A stretch of DNA of 64,000 nt from the NCBI RefSeq assembly GCF_046541315.1, contig NZ_JBKHDN010000001.1, forward strand, positions 1 to 64,000. Reading direction: 5' to 3'. The stretch is from Lamprobacter sp046541315. GTDB lineage: Bacteria; Pseudomonadota; Gammaproteobacteria; Chromatiales; Chromatiaceae. A program made the position numbers and the translations under genes. Positions 1 to 8,458 of the stretch are shown one piece after another (positions within the stretch are counted from its first letter, which is position 1; the number at the start of each line of letters is the position of its first letter). A model generated the notes under the pieces. The model had not been told where the DNA came from. It saw only the letters and a program-made list of their open reading frames with translations, and made no database searches.

Positions 1-380
1 TGCTCGATCTCTCGACTCCACTCACCATCAGAGCATTCGGATAGCTCGGCATCGAACTTGATATCCCGCCGCTTGCGTGCAAGGCCCGGCGCTGAATACT
101 TCCGCGCTTTGGGATAGGCTTCTATCCACTGCCCAAGAAAGAGATGATGCAGCTTATTTGGAGAAATCAGATAGCGGACCGTCCCAAATGCCGCCAACTC
201 TTGCTTCAATTGTTCACTAAGCTTTTCTGGCGAGTGGATCCAAAGATCCGCACCTCGCAATCTCACGACTGTCATCCTTGTGGGAAAAGTAAACCCATAA
301 AAATCGACTTCGCACCCATCATAGGTCCATATTTCGTCGCCGACCTGATTAAGCTGCACGGCTCTGTCCCTTACTTGCAT
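1..380 (-). CDS. DUF4336 family protein, N-terminal part (runs off window edge)
   Basis: The frame opens at an ATG at 380 and stays open to base 1, giving about 126 residues; the C-terminus lies outside the window. The translation contains blocks I associate with DUF4336 proteins: FPTRMTVVRLRGADLWIHSP near residue 33, then NKLHHLFLGQW and a PGLARKR segment. DUF4336 proteins resemble the metallo-beta-lactamase fold but have no settled function. An upstream ATG at 388 is out of frame and stops after five codons. The DNA is visibly poorer in G+C than the rest of the window, which suggests recent acquisition. Family assignment is from remembered motifs; the function is unknown. Confidence 0.8.
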   Translation of the reverse strand, partial: MQVRDRAVQLNQVGDEIWTYDGCEVDFYGFTFPTRMTVVRLRGADLWIHSPEKLSEQLKQELAAFGTVRYLISPNKLHHLFLGQWIEAYPKARKYSAPGLARKRRDIKFDAELSECSDGEWSREIE

Positions 381-434
381 AACGCCATGCTCAGCCGAGC
401 CGGTTGAGCGAGACCGCGACCCAACAGGGGACAA

Positions 435-544
435 CTAGTGCAATGCTGCCAAAGATTCGATACCGCCCGAAAGTGCCCAAGCTCCAATATCGACAACGGT
501 GTGAGTCATCAGCATGTATCGAGACTTCAGCAGCGTTGCACTAG
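435..544. repeat. MITE-like element with 29-bp imperfect terminal inverted repeats
   Basis: Bases 435-463 and 516-544 are inverted copies matching at 24 of 29 positions; the outer 15 bases differ at one site (CTAGTGCAATGCTGC against the complement of GCAGCGTTGCACTAG). The unit is 110 bp and starts 25 bp beyond the nuoN stop codon. On the minus strand a 26-codon frame from an ATG at 514 ends in the left arm's TAG. Long terminal inverted repeats on a short non-autonomous unit are typical of MITEs or collapsed insertion sequences. It could also fold as a long imperfect hairpin at the end of the nuo transcript. No second copy was seen in this window. Confidence 0.55.
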
Positions 545-568
545 GTCGATGGTCAGGAACTGACCGCC

Positions 569-2020
569 TCAACCCGAAAACGCCTGCTGACAGAGCGTGA
601 ACAAGGTTGCCGGATACATCCCGAGCAACAGGATCGCGGCGCCGTTGACGGTGATCGCCACCCGCGCGCTGGCGTCGGCCGTCACCGGCACCTCGGTGAC
701 CGGCTTGTCGAAGTAGATCAGCTTGACCACGCGCAGATAGTAGAAGGCGCCGATGATCGAGAACACCACCGCGACGATCGCCAGCCAGACCATCCCTTGG
801 GCGATGATCGCCTCCAGCACCAGCAGCTTGGCGACAAAACCGACCATCGGCGGCACGCCAGCCATCGAGAACATCATCAGCGCCATCATCGCCGCCAGCC
901 AGGGCGCGCGGTCGGACAGGCCCTTGAGGTCATCCAGTTCCTGCACATCCTGGCCCTTGCTCGACATCATCAGCAGCACGCCGAAGGCGCCGGCCGACAT
1001 CAGCGCATAGACCACCGAGTAGAACATCGCCGAGGCATAGCCCTGCTCGCTGCCGGCAAGCAGCCCGAGGAAGATGAAGCCGACGTGCGAGATGGTCGAA
1101 TAGGCCAGCATGCGCTTGATATTGGTCTGCGCGATGGCGACGACATTGCCGAGTGCCAACGACAGCACCGAGAGGATCACCAGGATCTCGCCCCAGTCCG
1201 ATTGCAGCCCGCCGAGCGCCTCGATCAGGATACGCGCGGCCATCGCGAAGGCGGCGATCTTCGGCGCACTGGACAGAAACAGCACGATCGGCGTCGGCGC
1301 GCCCTGATAGACATCCGGCAGCCACATGTGGAAGGGCACGGCGCCGAACTTGAACGCGATGCCGATCAGCGCGAAGACCAAGCCGAAGACCAGGATCCTG
1401 TCGTCGACGCCGGCACTGGCGACGGCAGCGGCGACATCGGCGAAGGCGAAGCCACCCGAGGCGCCATAGAGCATCGAGATGCCATACAGCAACATGCCCG
1501 AGCCGAGCGCGCCGAGCACGAAGTACTTCATCGCCGCCTCGGCGCCCTGCTTGGAATCGCGATCGAAGGCGACCAACGCATAGAGACAGAGCGAGAGCAG
1601 CTCCAGGCCCAGATAGAGGGTCAGGAAGCCGTTCGCCGAGACCATGATCAGCATGCCGAGCACCGCGAACAGCAGCAGCACATGGTACTCGCCGACCCAC
1701 ATCTCGCGGTCGCGCATGTAATCCTTGGCGTAGATGAAGGTCAGCAGCGAGACGACGAGGATCGCGCCCTTGAGCAGATCGCTCATCGGATCGCGAATGA
1801 AGCTCGCGCTGAAGGCCGCGGTCGGCACCGGACTGCCGACCGCACCCACGGCCATCAACGCCAGCACCAGGCCGATGATGGTCAGGTTGTGATTGCTCTG
1901 CTTGTGCTCGGCGCGCGTATAGAGATCGACGATCAATACACCGCAGGCGGTCACCAGGATGACCAGCTCCGGCAGGATCGCGATCATCGAAGAGGTCAAG
2001 GAGGGGGTAAGCGTCGTCAT
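569..2020 (-). CDS. nuoN: NADH-quinone oxidoreductase subunit N
   Basis: This 483-residue protein is almost entirely hydrophobic and of the length usual for NuoN, one of the three antiporter-like proton-pumping subunits in the membrane arm of complex I. The proton-antiporter-type core is visible in the middle, with FKFGAVPFHMWLPDVYQGAP around residues 220-240, followed by NIKRMLAYSTISHVG. It is the last gene of the operon; 12 bp separate it from nuoM. The stop codon at 569-571 is followed within 25 bp by the inverted-repeat element. Confidence 0.97.
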   Translation of the reverse strand: MTTLTPSLTSSMIAILPELVILVTACGVLIVDLYTRAEHKQSNHNLTIIGLVLALMAVGAVGSPVPTAAFSASFIRDPMSDLLKGAILVVSLLTFIYAKDYMRDREMWVGEYHVLLLFAVLGMLIMVSANGFLTLYLGLELLSLCLYALVAFDRDSKQGAEAAMKYFVLGALGSGMLLYGISMLYGASGGFAFADVAAAVASAGVDDRILVFGLVFALIGIAFKFGAVPFHMWLPDVYQGAPTPIVLFLSSAPKIAAFAMAARILIEALGGLQSDWGEILVILSVLSLALGNVVAIAQTNIKRMLAYSTISHVGFIFLGLLAGSEQGYASAMFYSVVYALMSAGAFGVLLMMSSKGQDVQELDDLKGLSDRAPWLAAMMALMMFSMAGVPPMVGFVAKLLVLEAIIAQGMVWLAIVAVVFSIIGAFYYLRVVKLIYFDKPVTEVPVTADASARVAITVNGAAILLLGMYPATLFTLCQQAFSG

Positions 2021-2032
2021 GACAGGGATCCC

Positions 2033-3592
2033 TTAGGGCTTGAGACCGGCAATCGGGGCGTCGTCGACCGCGATCGCCGACGGCAGTTTACTGACCTGCA
2101 CCTGCTGCACCAGCTGCTCGATGGTCGGCTCCATCACCTCGATCAGCGGCTTGGGCCAGAGGCCGATGGCGAGCGTCGCGGCGGCGAGCACGCCGAGATT
2201 CAGCGTTTCGCGGCGATCGAGATCTTCGAGCTTGGCGACCTGCTCGTTGCCGACCTCGCCGAAGATCACCCGCTTCACCAGCCAGAGCGTGAAGGCGGCC
2301 GCCAACACCAGCGTGGTCGCGGCCAGGAAGGCGAACCAGAAGTCGGCCTGGAAGGCGGCGAGGATCACCATCAGCTCGCCGACGAAACCGGAGGTGCCCG
2401 GCAGCCCGGCATTGGCCATGGCGAAGAAGACGACGAAGGCGCCGAACCAGGGCATGCGGTTGATCACCCCGCCGTAGGCCGAGATCTCGCGCGTGTGCAT
2501 GCGGTCGTAGAGCACGCCGACGCAGAGGAACAGCGCGCCGGAGATGAAGCCGTGCGAGATCATCTGCACCATGCCGCCCTCGATGCCCATCACCGCGCCA
2601 GCGGTCTCGGCGCGCTGTAAGATGCCGAAGATGACGAAGAAGCCGAGGGTGACGAAGCCCATGTGCGCGATCGACGAGTAGGCGATCAGCTTCTTCATAT
2701 CCTGCTGCACCAAGGCCACCAGGCCGATGTAGATCACCGCGATCAGCGACATCGCAATGATCAGCCAGTCGAGCGCGGCACTCGCATCCGGGGTGATCGG
2801 CAGACTGAAGCGCAGGAAGCCATAGCCACCGATCTTGAGCATGATCGCCGCCAGGATCACCGAACCGCCGGTCGGCGCCTCGACATGCGCGTCCGGCAGC
2901 CAGGTATGCACCGGAAACATCGGCACCTTGACCGCGAAGGCGAGCAGGAAGGCGATGAAGATCAGGATCTGCGCGGTCAGCCCCAGCGGCGCGGCATGGA
3001 AGCCGAGGATGTCGAAGCTGCCGGTCTCAAAGGACAGATAGAGCAGCGCGACCAGCATGAACACCGAGCCGAAGAAGGTGTAGAGGAAGAACTTGATGGT
3101 CGCGTAGACCCGATTCGGCCCGCCCCAGACCCCGATGATGATGAACATCGGGATCAGCATCGCCTCCCAGAAGACGTAGAACAGGATCGCATCCAGCGCC
3201 GAGAAGACACCGACCATGATGCCCTCCATGATCAGGAAGGCGGCCATGTAATGCGAGGGCCGATGGCGGATCACATCCCAGCCGGCGATGATGACGAAGA
3301 TGCCGATGAAGGTGGTGAGCAGGATCAGCGGCATCGAGATGCCATCGATGCCGAGGTGGTATTCGATACCGAGCGCCGGCAGCCAGGCCGAACGTTCGAC
3401 GAACTGCATCTCGGCGGTGCTGGGATCGAAGCCGAACCAGAGGATCAGGCTGACCAGGAAGGTCAGGAGCGCGTACACCAAGGCGATGCGCTTGGTCAGT
3501 TCGGCATTCTGCTCACCACTGGCGATCACCACGATACCGCCAATGATCGGCAGCCAGATGACCAGCGAGAGCCAGGGAAATTCCAATAACAT
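2033..3592 (-). CDS. nuoM: NADH-quinone oxidoreductase subunit M
   Basis: At 519 residues this is a standard-length NuoM, a polytopic antiporter-like subunit of the complex I membrane arm. The conserved half-channel segment FAVKVPMFPVHTWLPDAHVEAP and the following QQDMKKLIAYSSIAHMG are present; these carry lysines and histidines expected for proton transfer. The start is an ATG giving MLLEFPWLSLV. It lies 19 bp after nuoL and 12 bp before nuoN in the same transcript. Confidence 0.97.
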   Translation of the reverse strand: MLLEFPWLSLVIWLPIIGGIVVIASGEQNAELTKRIALVYALLTFLVSLILWFGFDPSTAEMQFVERSAWLPALGIEYHLGIDGISMPLILLTTFIGIFVIIAGWDVIRHRPSHYMAAFLIMEGIMVGVFSALDAILFYVFWEAMLIPMFIIIGVWGGPNRVYATIKFFLYTFFGSVFMLVALLYLSFETGSFDILGFHAAPLGLTAQILIFIAFLLAFAVKVPMFPVHTWLPDAHVEAPTGGSVILAAIMLKIGGYGFLRFSLPITPDASAALDWLIIAMSLIAVIYIGLVALVQQDMKKLIAYSSIAHMGFVTLGFFVIFGILQRAETAGAVMGIEGGMVQMISHGFISGALFLCVGVLYDRMHTREISAYGGVINRMPWFGAFVVFFAMANAGLPGTSGFVGELMVILAAFQADFWFAFLAATTLVLAAAFTLWLVKRVIFGEVGNEQVAKLEDLDRRETLNLGVLAAATLAIGLWPKPLIEVMEPTIEQLVQQVQVSKLPSAIAVDDAPIAGLKP

Positions 3593-3611
3593 GCGCCAGG
3601 TCTCCCGCGTC

Positions 3612-5606
3612 TTAGAAGGTCACGTACAGGGTCAAGAGCATCACCAGGCCAAGGATCATCGCGAAGGCATAGTGGTAAAGCAGGCCGCTCTGCAGGTGCC
3701 GGACCACGCCCGCAAGCCAGCCGACCGCCCGCGCCGAGCCGTTGACTACCGCGCCATCGATGACGCGTTGGTCGCTGCTCTTCCAGAGGAAGCGGCCGAT
3801 GCGCTGACTGCCGCCCGCGAACACGCGCTGGTTGAAGTCGTCGAAGCCGTACTTGTCCTCGAGCAGGCGCGTCAGACGACCGCCACGCGCTTGCAATTCG
3901 ACATCGATGTTCGGATTGCGTCGATGCTGGTACAGCCAATAGTAGGCCGCCAGCCCAAGTCCCGCCATCGACAGCCAGAACGGCAATGCCTGCATGCCAT
4001 GGCGAATGAATTCGCGCTGCCCGTGCCAATGCGCGGCCAGATGATGCAGCGTGTCCTGCTCGGGCTTGACGGTGATCGCATCGCCAAGCCAGTTCTGCAC
4101 CAGCAGCGGCTCGATGGCGTACCAGCCGATGAACACCGAGGGGATCGCCAGCGCGATCAGCGGGACAGTCACCACCCAGGGCGTCTCGTGCAGATGCGAG
4201 CGGGCGTGATGATCCATGCGCGGCTCGCCGTGGAACACCAGGAAATACAGCCGGAAGCTATAGAGCGCGGTGACGAAGGCGCCCAGGGTCAGCAGCAGAT
4301 GCGCGAGGCCAGCGCCACCGATGTGCGAATGCCCCACCGCCTCGATGATCGCGTCCTTGGAGAAGAAGCCGGAGAAGCCGGGGAAGGCGATCAGCGCCAG
4401 CGAGCCGAGCAGCGCGGTGATCCAGGTGATCGGCATGTAGCGCTTGAGCCCGCCCATGTTGCGGATGTCCTGATCGTGGTGCATGGCGATGATCACCGAG
4501 CCGGCGGCGAGGAACAGCAGTGCCTTGAAGAAGGCATGGGTCATCAGATGGAAGATCCCGGCGGCATAGGCCGAGGCGCCGAGCGCGGCGATCATATAGC
4601 CCAGCTGCGACAAGGTCGAATAGGCGACGATGCGCTTGATGTCGTTCTGCACCAGCCCGACCAGGCCCATGAAGAAGGCGGTGACCGCGCCGATCACCAG
4701 CACGAACGACAGCGCCGTGCTCGAAAGCTCGTACAGTGGCGACATGCGCGCGACCATGAAGACACCGGCGGTGACCATGGTCGCGGCATGGATCAGCGCC
4801 GAGATCGGCGTCGGGCCTTCCATCGAGTCCGGCAGCCAGACATGCAGCGGCATCTGTGCCGATTTGCCCATGGCGCCGATGAACAGCAGGATGCAGATCA
4901 GCGTCATCAACGAGACCCCGCCGAACACCGCGACCTGGGTGTCGGCGAGGTCCGGCGCCTGCGCGAAGACCTCGGCATAGTCGAGCGAGCCGAAGTACAT
5001 CGCCACCGCGGCGATCCCGAGGATGAAGCCGAAATCCCCGACCCGGTTGACCAGGAAGGCCTTGAGATTGGCCGAGATCGCCGACTCGCGCACCGTGTAG
5101 AAGCCGATCAGCAGATAGGAGACCAGGCCCACCGCTTCCCAGCCGAAGAACAGCTGCAGGAAGTTGTTCGACATCACCAGCATCAGCATCGAGAAGGTGA
5201 ACAGCGAGATATAGCTGAAGAAGCGCTGATAGCTGTTGGTGCCGACGCGCGAATCCTCGGGCCAGTTATGGGCGTCGTCGGCCATGTAGCCGATGGTGTA
5301 GATGTGCACCATCAGCGAGACGAAGGTCACCACCGCCATCATCAGCGCGGTGAGGCGATCGACCAGGAAGCCGATCTCGAAGCGGAGGCCGCCGGCGACC
5401 ATCCAGGTGTAGACGCTGTCGTTGAAGGCCGGCTCCTCGTGCCAGATGAAGCGCGACAGGACCCAGAGCGACAGCACGGTGGACAGGCCGACGCCGGCAA
5501 TCGCGACCGAGTGCGCGCCCACGCGGCCGATCTTGCCGCCGAAGAAGCCGGCAATGATGGCGCCGATCAGCGGCGCCAGCACGATGGTCAGATAAAGGCT
5601 CTCCAT
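3612..5606 (-). CDS. nuoL: NADH-quinone oxidoreductase subunit L
   Basis: NuoL is the distal antiporter-like subunit of complex I and carries the long lateral helix that braces the membrane arm. The 664-residue reading from ATG 5606 (MESLYLTIVLAPLIGAI) matches the family N-terminus. The frame is open 55 codons further upstream, but that part overlaps nuoK and looks non-coding. Core motifs include GKSAQMPLHVWLPDSMEGPTP and NDIKRIVAYSTLSQLGY. It starts 31 bp after the nuoK stop. Confidence 0.96.
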   Translation of the reverse strand: MESLYLTIVLAPLIGAIIAGFFGGKIGRVGAHSVAIAGVGLSTVLSLWVLSRFIWHEEPAFNDSVYTWMVAGGLRFEIGFLVDRLTALMMAVVTFVSLMVHIYTIGYMADDAHNWPEDSRVGTNSYQRFFSYISLFTFSMLMLVMSNNFLQLFFGWEAVGLVSYLLIGFYTVRESAISANLKAFLVNRVGDFGFILGIAAVAMYFGSLDYAEVFAQAPDLADTQVAVFGGVSLMTLICILLFIGAMGKSAQMPLHVWLPDSMEGPTPISALIHAATMVTAGVFMVARMSPLYELSSTALSFVLVIGAVTAFFMGLVGLVQNDIKRIVAYSTLSQLGYMIAALGASAYAAGIFHLMTHAFFKALLFLAAGSVIIAMHHDQDIRNMGGLKRYMPITWITALLGSLALIAFPGFSGFFSKDAIIEAVGHSHIGGAGLAHLLLTLGAFVTALYSFRLYFLVFHGEPRMDHHARSHLHETPWVVTVPLIALAIPSVFIGWYAIEPLLVQNWLGDAITVKPEQDTLHHLAAHWHGQREFIRHGMQALPFWLSMAGLGLAAYYWLYQHRRNPNIDVELQARGGRLTRLLEDKYGFDDFNQRVFAGGSQRIGRFLWKSSDQRVIDGAVVNGSARAVGWLAGVVRHLQSGLLYHYAFAMILGLVMLLTLYVTF

Positions 5607-5637
5607 TGAAGGATTCTCCGAGCGGTGTCCGGTGGGC

Positions 5638-5943
5638 TCAACCCTTGAGCATGTCCAGATCGTCGACGTTGATGGTGCGCCGGTTGCGGAACAGGACCAC
5701 CAGGATGGCGAGCCCGATCGCGGCTTCGGCGGCAGCGACGGTGAGGATGAAGAAGACGAAGATCTGACCACTCAGATCGCCGAGGAAATGCGCAAAGGCG
5801 ACGAAGTTCATGTTCACCGCCAGCAGCATCAGTTCGATGCACATCAGCAAAATGAGCACGTTCTTGCGGTTCAGGAACACCCCGGCGACCGAGATCGAGA
5901 ACAGCAGGCCGCCAAGCAGCAGGTAATCGGAGAGCGCGATCAT
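5638..5943 (-). CDS. nuoK: NADH-quinone oxidoreductase subunit K
   Basis: A 101-residue protein with three predicted membrane helices, beginning MIALSDYLLLGG. The family glutamates in helices 2 and 3 are visible (CIELML and AAAEAAIGLA); they belong to the proton path linking the quinone site to the antiporter subunits. Its ATG overlaps the nuoJ stop codon by four bases (5940-5943), indicating translational coupling. Length equals that of E. coli NuoK. Confidence 0.97.
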   Translation of the reverse strand: MIALSDYLLLGGLLFSISVAGVFLNRKNVLILLMCIELMLLAVNMNFVAFAHFLGDLSGQIFVFFILTVAAAEAAIGLAILVVLFRNRRTINVDDLDMLKG

Positions 5944-6590
5944 TCGGAGTCCTCCTTCAGCGCCGGTGCCGCCGCGTTTTGACCCAGACGCGGCGCGGCC
6001 GGCATCGACACCAGACGGATGCGATCCGGCCCCTTCTTCACCCGTACCTGTTGCGAGGCATCCTGATACTTGGTCTCGGGGCGCCGGCGCAGCGTCAGGC
6101 GAATCGCGGCGACGATGGCGACCAGCAGGATCACCGCGGCGATCTCGAACGGATACAGATAGGTGGTATAGAGATCGAGCCCGAGTTCGACCGTATTGCT
6201 GTAGTCGGCGGGCCGCGCCTCGGGCTTGGCGAACAGCTCGAGCCCGAAGTTCGACGGTCCCAGCACCAGGAACAGATTCACCACCATCACCAGCGCGATC
6301 AGCAGCCCGAGCGGCAGGTAGCGGATGAACTGCCCGCGCAGCGCGGCGATGTCGATATCGAGCATCATCACCACGAACAGGAACAGCACCATCACCGCGC
6401 CGACATAGACCAGCACCAGCACGATGCCGAGGAACTCCGCCTCCAGCAACAGCCACAGGGCCGCGCTGCTGACAAAGGCCAACACCAGAAACAACACCGC
6501 GTGCACCGGGTTGCGGCGCGTCACCACCATCCCCGCAGCGAAGACGGTGATGGCCGCGAACACAGAGAAGAGAAATTTTTCGAAGCCCAT
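5940..6590 (-). CDS. nuoJ: NADH-quinone oxidoreductase subunit J
   Basis: A 216-residue membrane subunit of complex I with five expected helices in the first 170 residues. The conserved VYVGAVMVLFLFVVMM segment at about 60-75 is the family's pi-bulge helix region. The last 45 residues form a polar, charged tail after the final helix. It is coupled to nuoK by a 4-bp overlap, but 241 bp separate it from nuoI upstream, which is unusually long for this operon. Confidence 0.96.
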   Translation of the reverse strand: MGFEKFLFSVFAAITVFAAGMVVTRRNPVHAVLFLVLAFVSSAALWLLLEAEFLGIVLVLVYVGAVMVLFLFVVMMLDIDIAALRGQFIRYLPLGLLIALVMVVNLFLVLGPSNFGLELFAKPEARPADYSNTVELGLDLYTTYLYPFEIAAVILLVAIVAAIRLTLRRRPETKYQDASQQVRVKKGPDRIRLVSMPAAPRLGQNAAAPALKEDSE

Positions 6591-6831
6591 GGAATTTCCA
6601 GCTGGCGTGGCTGCGCGGGAGACCGGCTCTCACGCGCGCAGGCAGACGTTGACAGTCGATCGTTCAATCGGGCAGCGACAGTAGCCACTGCGCTCGTTCA
6701 TCGCTGCCCATCGACATCCCGCTATGGGCCAGACAATGGCCTTCCAGGTGGGAGGTCGTTGATGAACAGTGTCCTCGCGTTCTCTGAATCGCTTGCCTCG
6801 ATTGCCTCGGCGAGCAACCAGGTTCTCGCTC
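6591..6831. other. Unexplained 241-bp gap inside the nuo operon
   Basis: The nuo genes are otherwise separated by at most 77 bp. Here 241 bp lie between nuoI and nuoJ. On the plus strand a 52-codon frame from ATG 6762 has a good ribosome-binding site (GGAGG, six bases upstream) but runs antisense into nuoI. On the minus strand there is a 72-codon frame without recognisable homology. I see no clear promoter or terminator. Confidence 0.5.
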
Positions 6832-7323
6832 TCAGCGATAGGGCGCATCCGCGCTGCGGGCCGCCGCGATGCGCGACTCGTATTTATCCCCGATCGCGAG
6901 CAATGTGTCTTTGGTCATGATGTTCTCGCCGCGATTCTCGAAGTGATACTCATAGATGTCGGTCTCGACGATCGAATCGACCGGGCAGGATTCCTCGCAA
7001 AAGCCGCAGTAGATGCACTTGAAGAGATCGATATCGTAGCGTGTCGTGCGCCGCGATCCATCGGCGCGCGGCTCGGCCTCGATGGTGATCGCCAGCGCGG
7101 GACAGACAGCCTCGCAGAGCTTGCAGGCGATGCAGCGCTCCTCGCCGTTCGGGTAACGGCGCAGCGCGTGCAGACCCCGAAAACGCGGCGAGACCGGCGC
7201 CTTCTCCTCCGGATACTGCACCGTGAACTTGCGCTTGAACAGGTAGCGCCCGGTCAGGCCCATTCCGCGGAACAGTTCGACGAGCAGGAGACTGTTGAGA
7301 TAAGTGCGAGCGGCTTGAAGCAT
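6832..7323 (-). CDS. nuoI: NADH-quinone oxidoreductase subunit I
   Basis: A 163-residue protein with two 4Fe-4S ferredoxin motifs: C64-x2-C67-x2-C70-x3-C74 (CIACKLCEAVC) and C103-x2-C106-x2-C109-x3-C113 (CIYCGFCEESC). These bind clusters N6a and N6b, which carry electrons from the NuoG chain towards N2 in NuoB. The N-terminal helix YLNSLLLVELFRGMGLTGRY anchors it to the membrane arm. It lies 67 bp downstream of nuoH. The C-terminal DTLLAIGDKYE is typical of proteobacterial NuoI. Confidence 0.97.
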   Translation of the reverse strand: MLQAARTYLNSLLLVELFRGMGLTGRYLFKRKFTVQYPEEKAPVSPRFRGLHALRRYPNGEERCIACKLCEAVCPALAITIEAEPRADGSRRTTRYDIDLFKCIYCGFCEESCPVDSIVETDIYEYHFENRGENIMTKDTLLAIGDKYESRIAAARSADAPYR

Positions 7324-7390
7324 GGTTCACTCTATCGGCTATCGACTAGCGCGGGAGGCGCGGTCACGCATCGTTGCGGTTCCCAGCCGG

Positions 7391-8446
7391 TCATCCCAGC
7401 GCGGCGGTCGCCGCCGACCACCAGGGCGGCAACTGCGCGAGCACGGCCACGGCGACCACCAGGATCCAGACGATCGTGATCGGAATGAACACCTTCCAGC
7501 CCAGCCGCATGATCTGGTCATAGCGGTAGCGCGGAAAGGTCGCGCGCAGCCAGAGGAAGACGAACATGAAGAAGAAGGTCTTGAGCAGAATCCAGATCAT
7601 GCCCGGCACCCAGGCCGTGGCCTCGTCGAGCACCGGAATGCCCTGGAACGGCGACAGCCAGCCGCCGAAGAACAGCAGTGTCGCCAGCATCGCGATCAAC
7701 ACCATGTTGGCGTATTCGGCGAGGAAGAAGATGGCGAATGCCATGCCCGAGTATTCGACATGGAAGCCGGCGACGATCTCGGACTCGCCCTCGGCGACAT
7801 CGAAGGGCGCGCGGTTGGTCTCGGCAACGCCGGAGATGAAATAGACCCCGAACAGCGGCAGCAACGGCAGCCAGAACCAGGTCAGCAGATTGCCGGATTG
7901 CGCCTCGACGATCGCGCTCAGGTTCAGGCTGCCGGCGGCGACCAGTACCCCGACCAGCGCGAAGCCCATCGCGATCTCATAGGCGACGATCTGCGCCGCC
8001 GCGCGCATTGCGCCGAGCAGCGCGTACTTCGAGTTCGAGGCCCAGCCGGCGATGATGACGCCGTAGACGCCGAGCGAGGTCAGCGCCAGCACATAGAGCA
8101 GACCGGCATTGATATCGGCCAGCACCAGCCCGGCATCGAACGGCACCACCGCCCAGGCCGCGAGCGCCGGCACGATCGAGATCAGCGGCGCGAGCAGGAA
8201 CAGCCCCCTATTGGCCTTGGTCGGGATGACGATCTCCTTGACCATCAGCTTGAGCGCGTCGGCGATCGGCTGCAAGAGTCCGCGCCAGCCGACCCGATTG
8301 GGCCCGATGCGCACCTGGATATAGCCGATCACCTTGCGTTCGGCATAGGTGTACCAGGCCACCACCGCGAGCAACGGGCCGACGATCGTGAGGATCGCGA
8401 TCAGGCTCCGCAACGGCAGTGGCAGCCAGTTCCATAAGTCCATCAT
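7391..8446 (-). CDS. nuoH: NADH-quinone oxidoreductase subunit H
   Basis: NuoH (351 residues, eight expected helices) forms the quinone chamber at the junction of the complex I arms. Typical segments are IGPNRVGWRGLLQPIADALKL near residue 46 and the acidic loop ETNRAPFDVAEGESEIVAGF near 210-230, whose acidic residues couple quinone chemistry to proton transfer. The start gives MMDLWNWLPLPL. It begins 12 bp after nuoG ends. Confidence 0.97.
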   Translation of the reverse strand: MMDLWNWLPLPLRSLIAILTIVGPLLAVVAWYTYAERKVIGYIQVRIGPNRVGWRGLLQPIADALKLMVKEIVIPTKANRGLFLLAPLISIVPALAAWAVVPFDAGLVLADINAGLLYVLALTSLGVYGVIIAGWASNSKYALLGAMRAAAQIVAYEIAMGFALVGVLVAAGSLNLSAIVEAQSGNLLTWFWLPLLPLFGVYFISGVAETNRAPFDVAEGESEIVAGFHVEYSGMAFAIFFLAEYANMVLIAMLATLLFFGGWLSPFQGIPVLDEATAWVPGMIWILLKTFFFMFVFLWLRATFPRYRYDQIMRLGWKVFIPITIVWILVVAVAVLAQLPPWWSAATAALG

Positions 8447-8458
8447 CTGCTTGCGCTC

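Noticed and set aside
144..407. 87-codon plus-strand frame at the left end
   Set aside because: The minus strand carries DUF4336 motifs over the same bases, so the plus frame is the shadow.
797..2620. 607-codon open frame opposite nuoN and nuoM
   Set aside because: It is antisense to two certain membrane-protein genes, is full of His/Asp/Gln/Arg and shows no domain. Long antisense frames are expected in high-GC DNA.
6762..6920. 52-codon plus-strand frame with a ribosome-binding site, antisense to nuoI
   Set aside because: Kept as a finding only: no homology, and half of it overlaps nuoI on the other strand.
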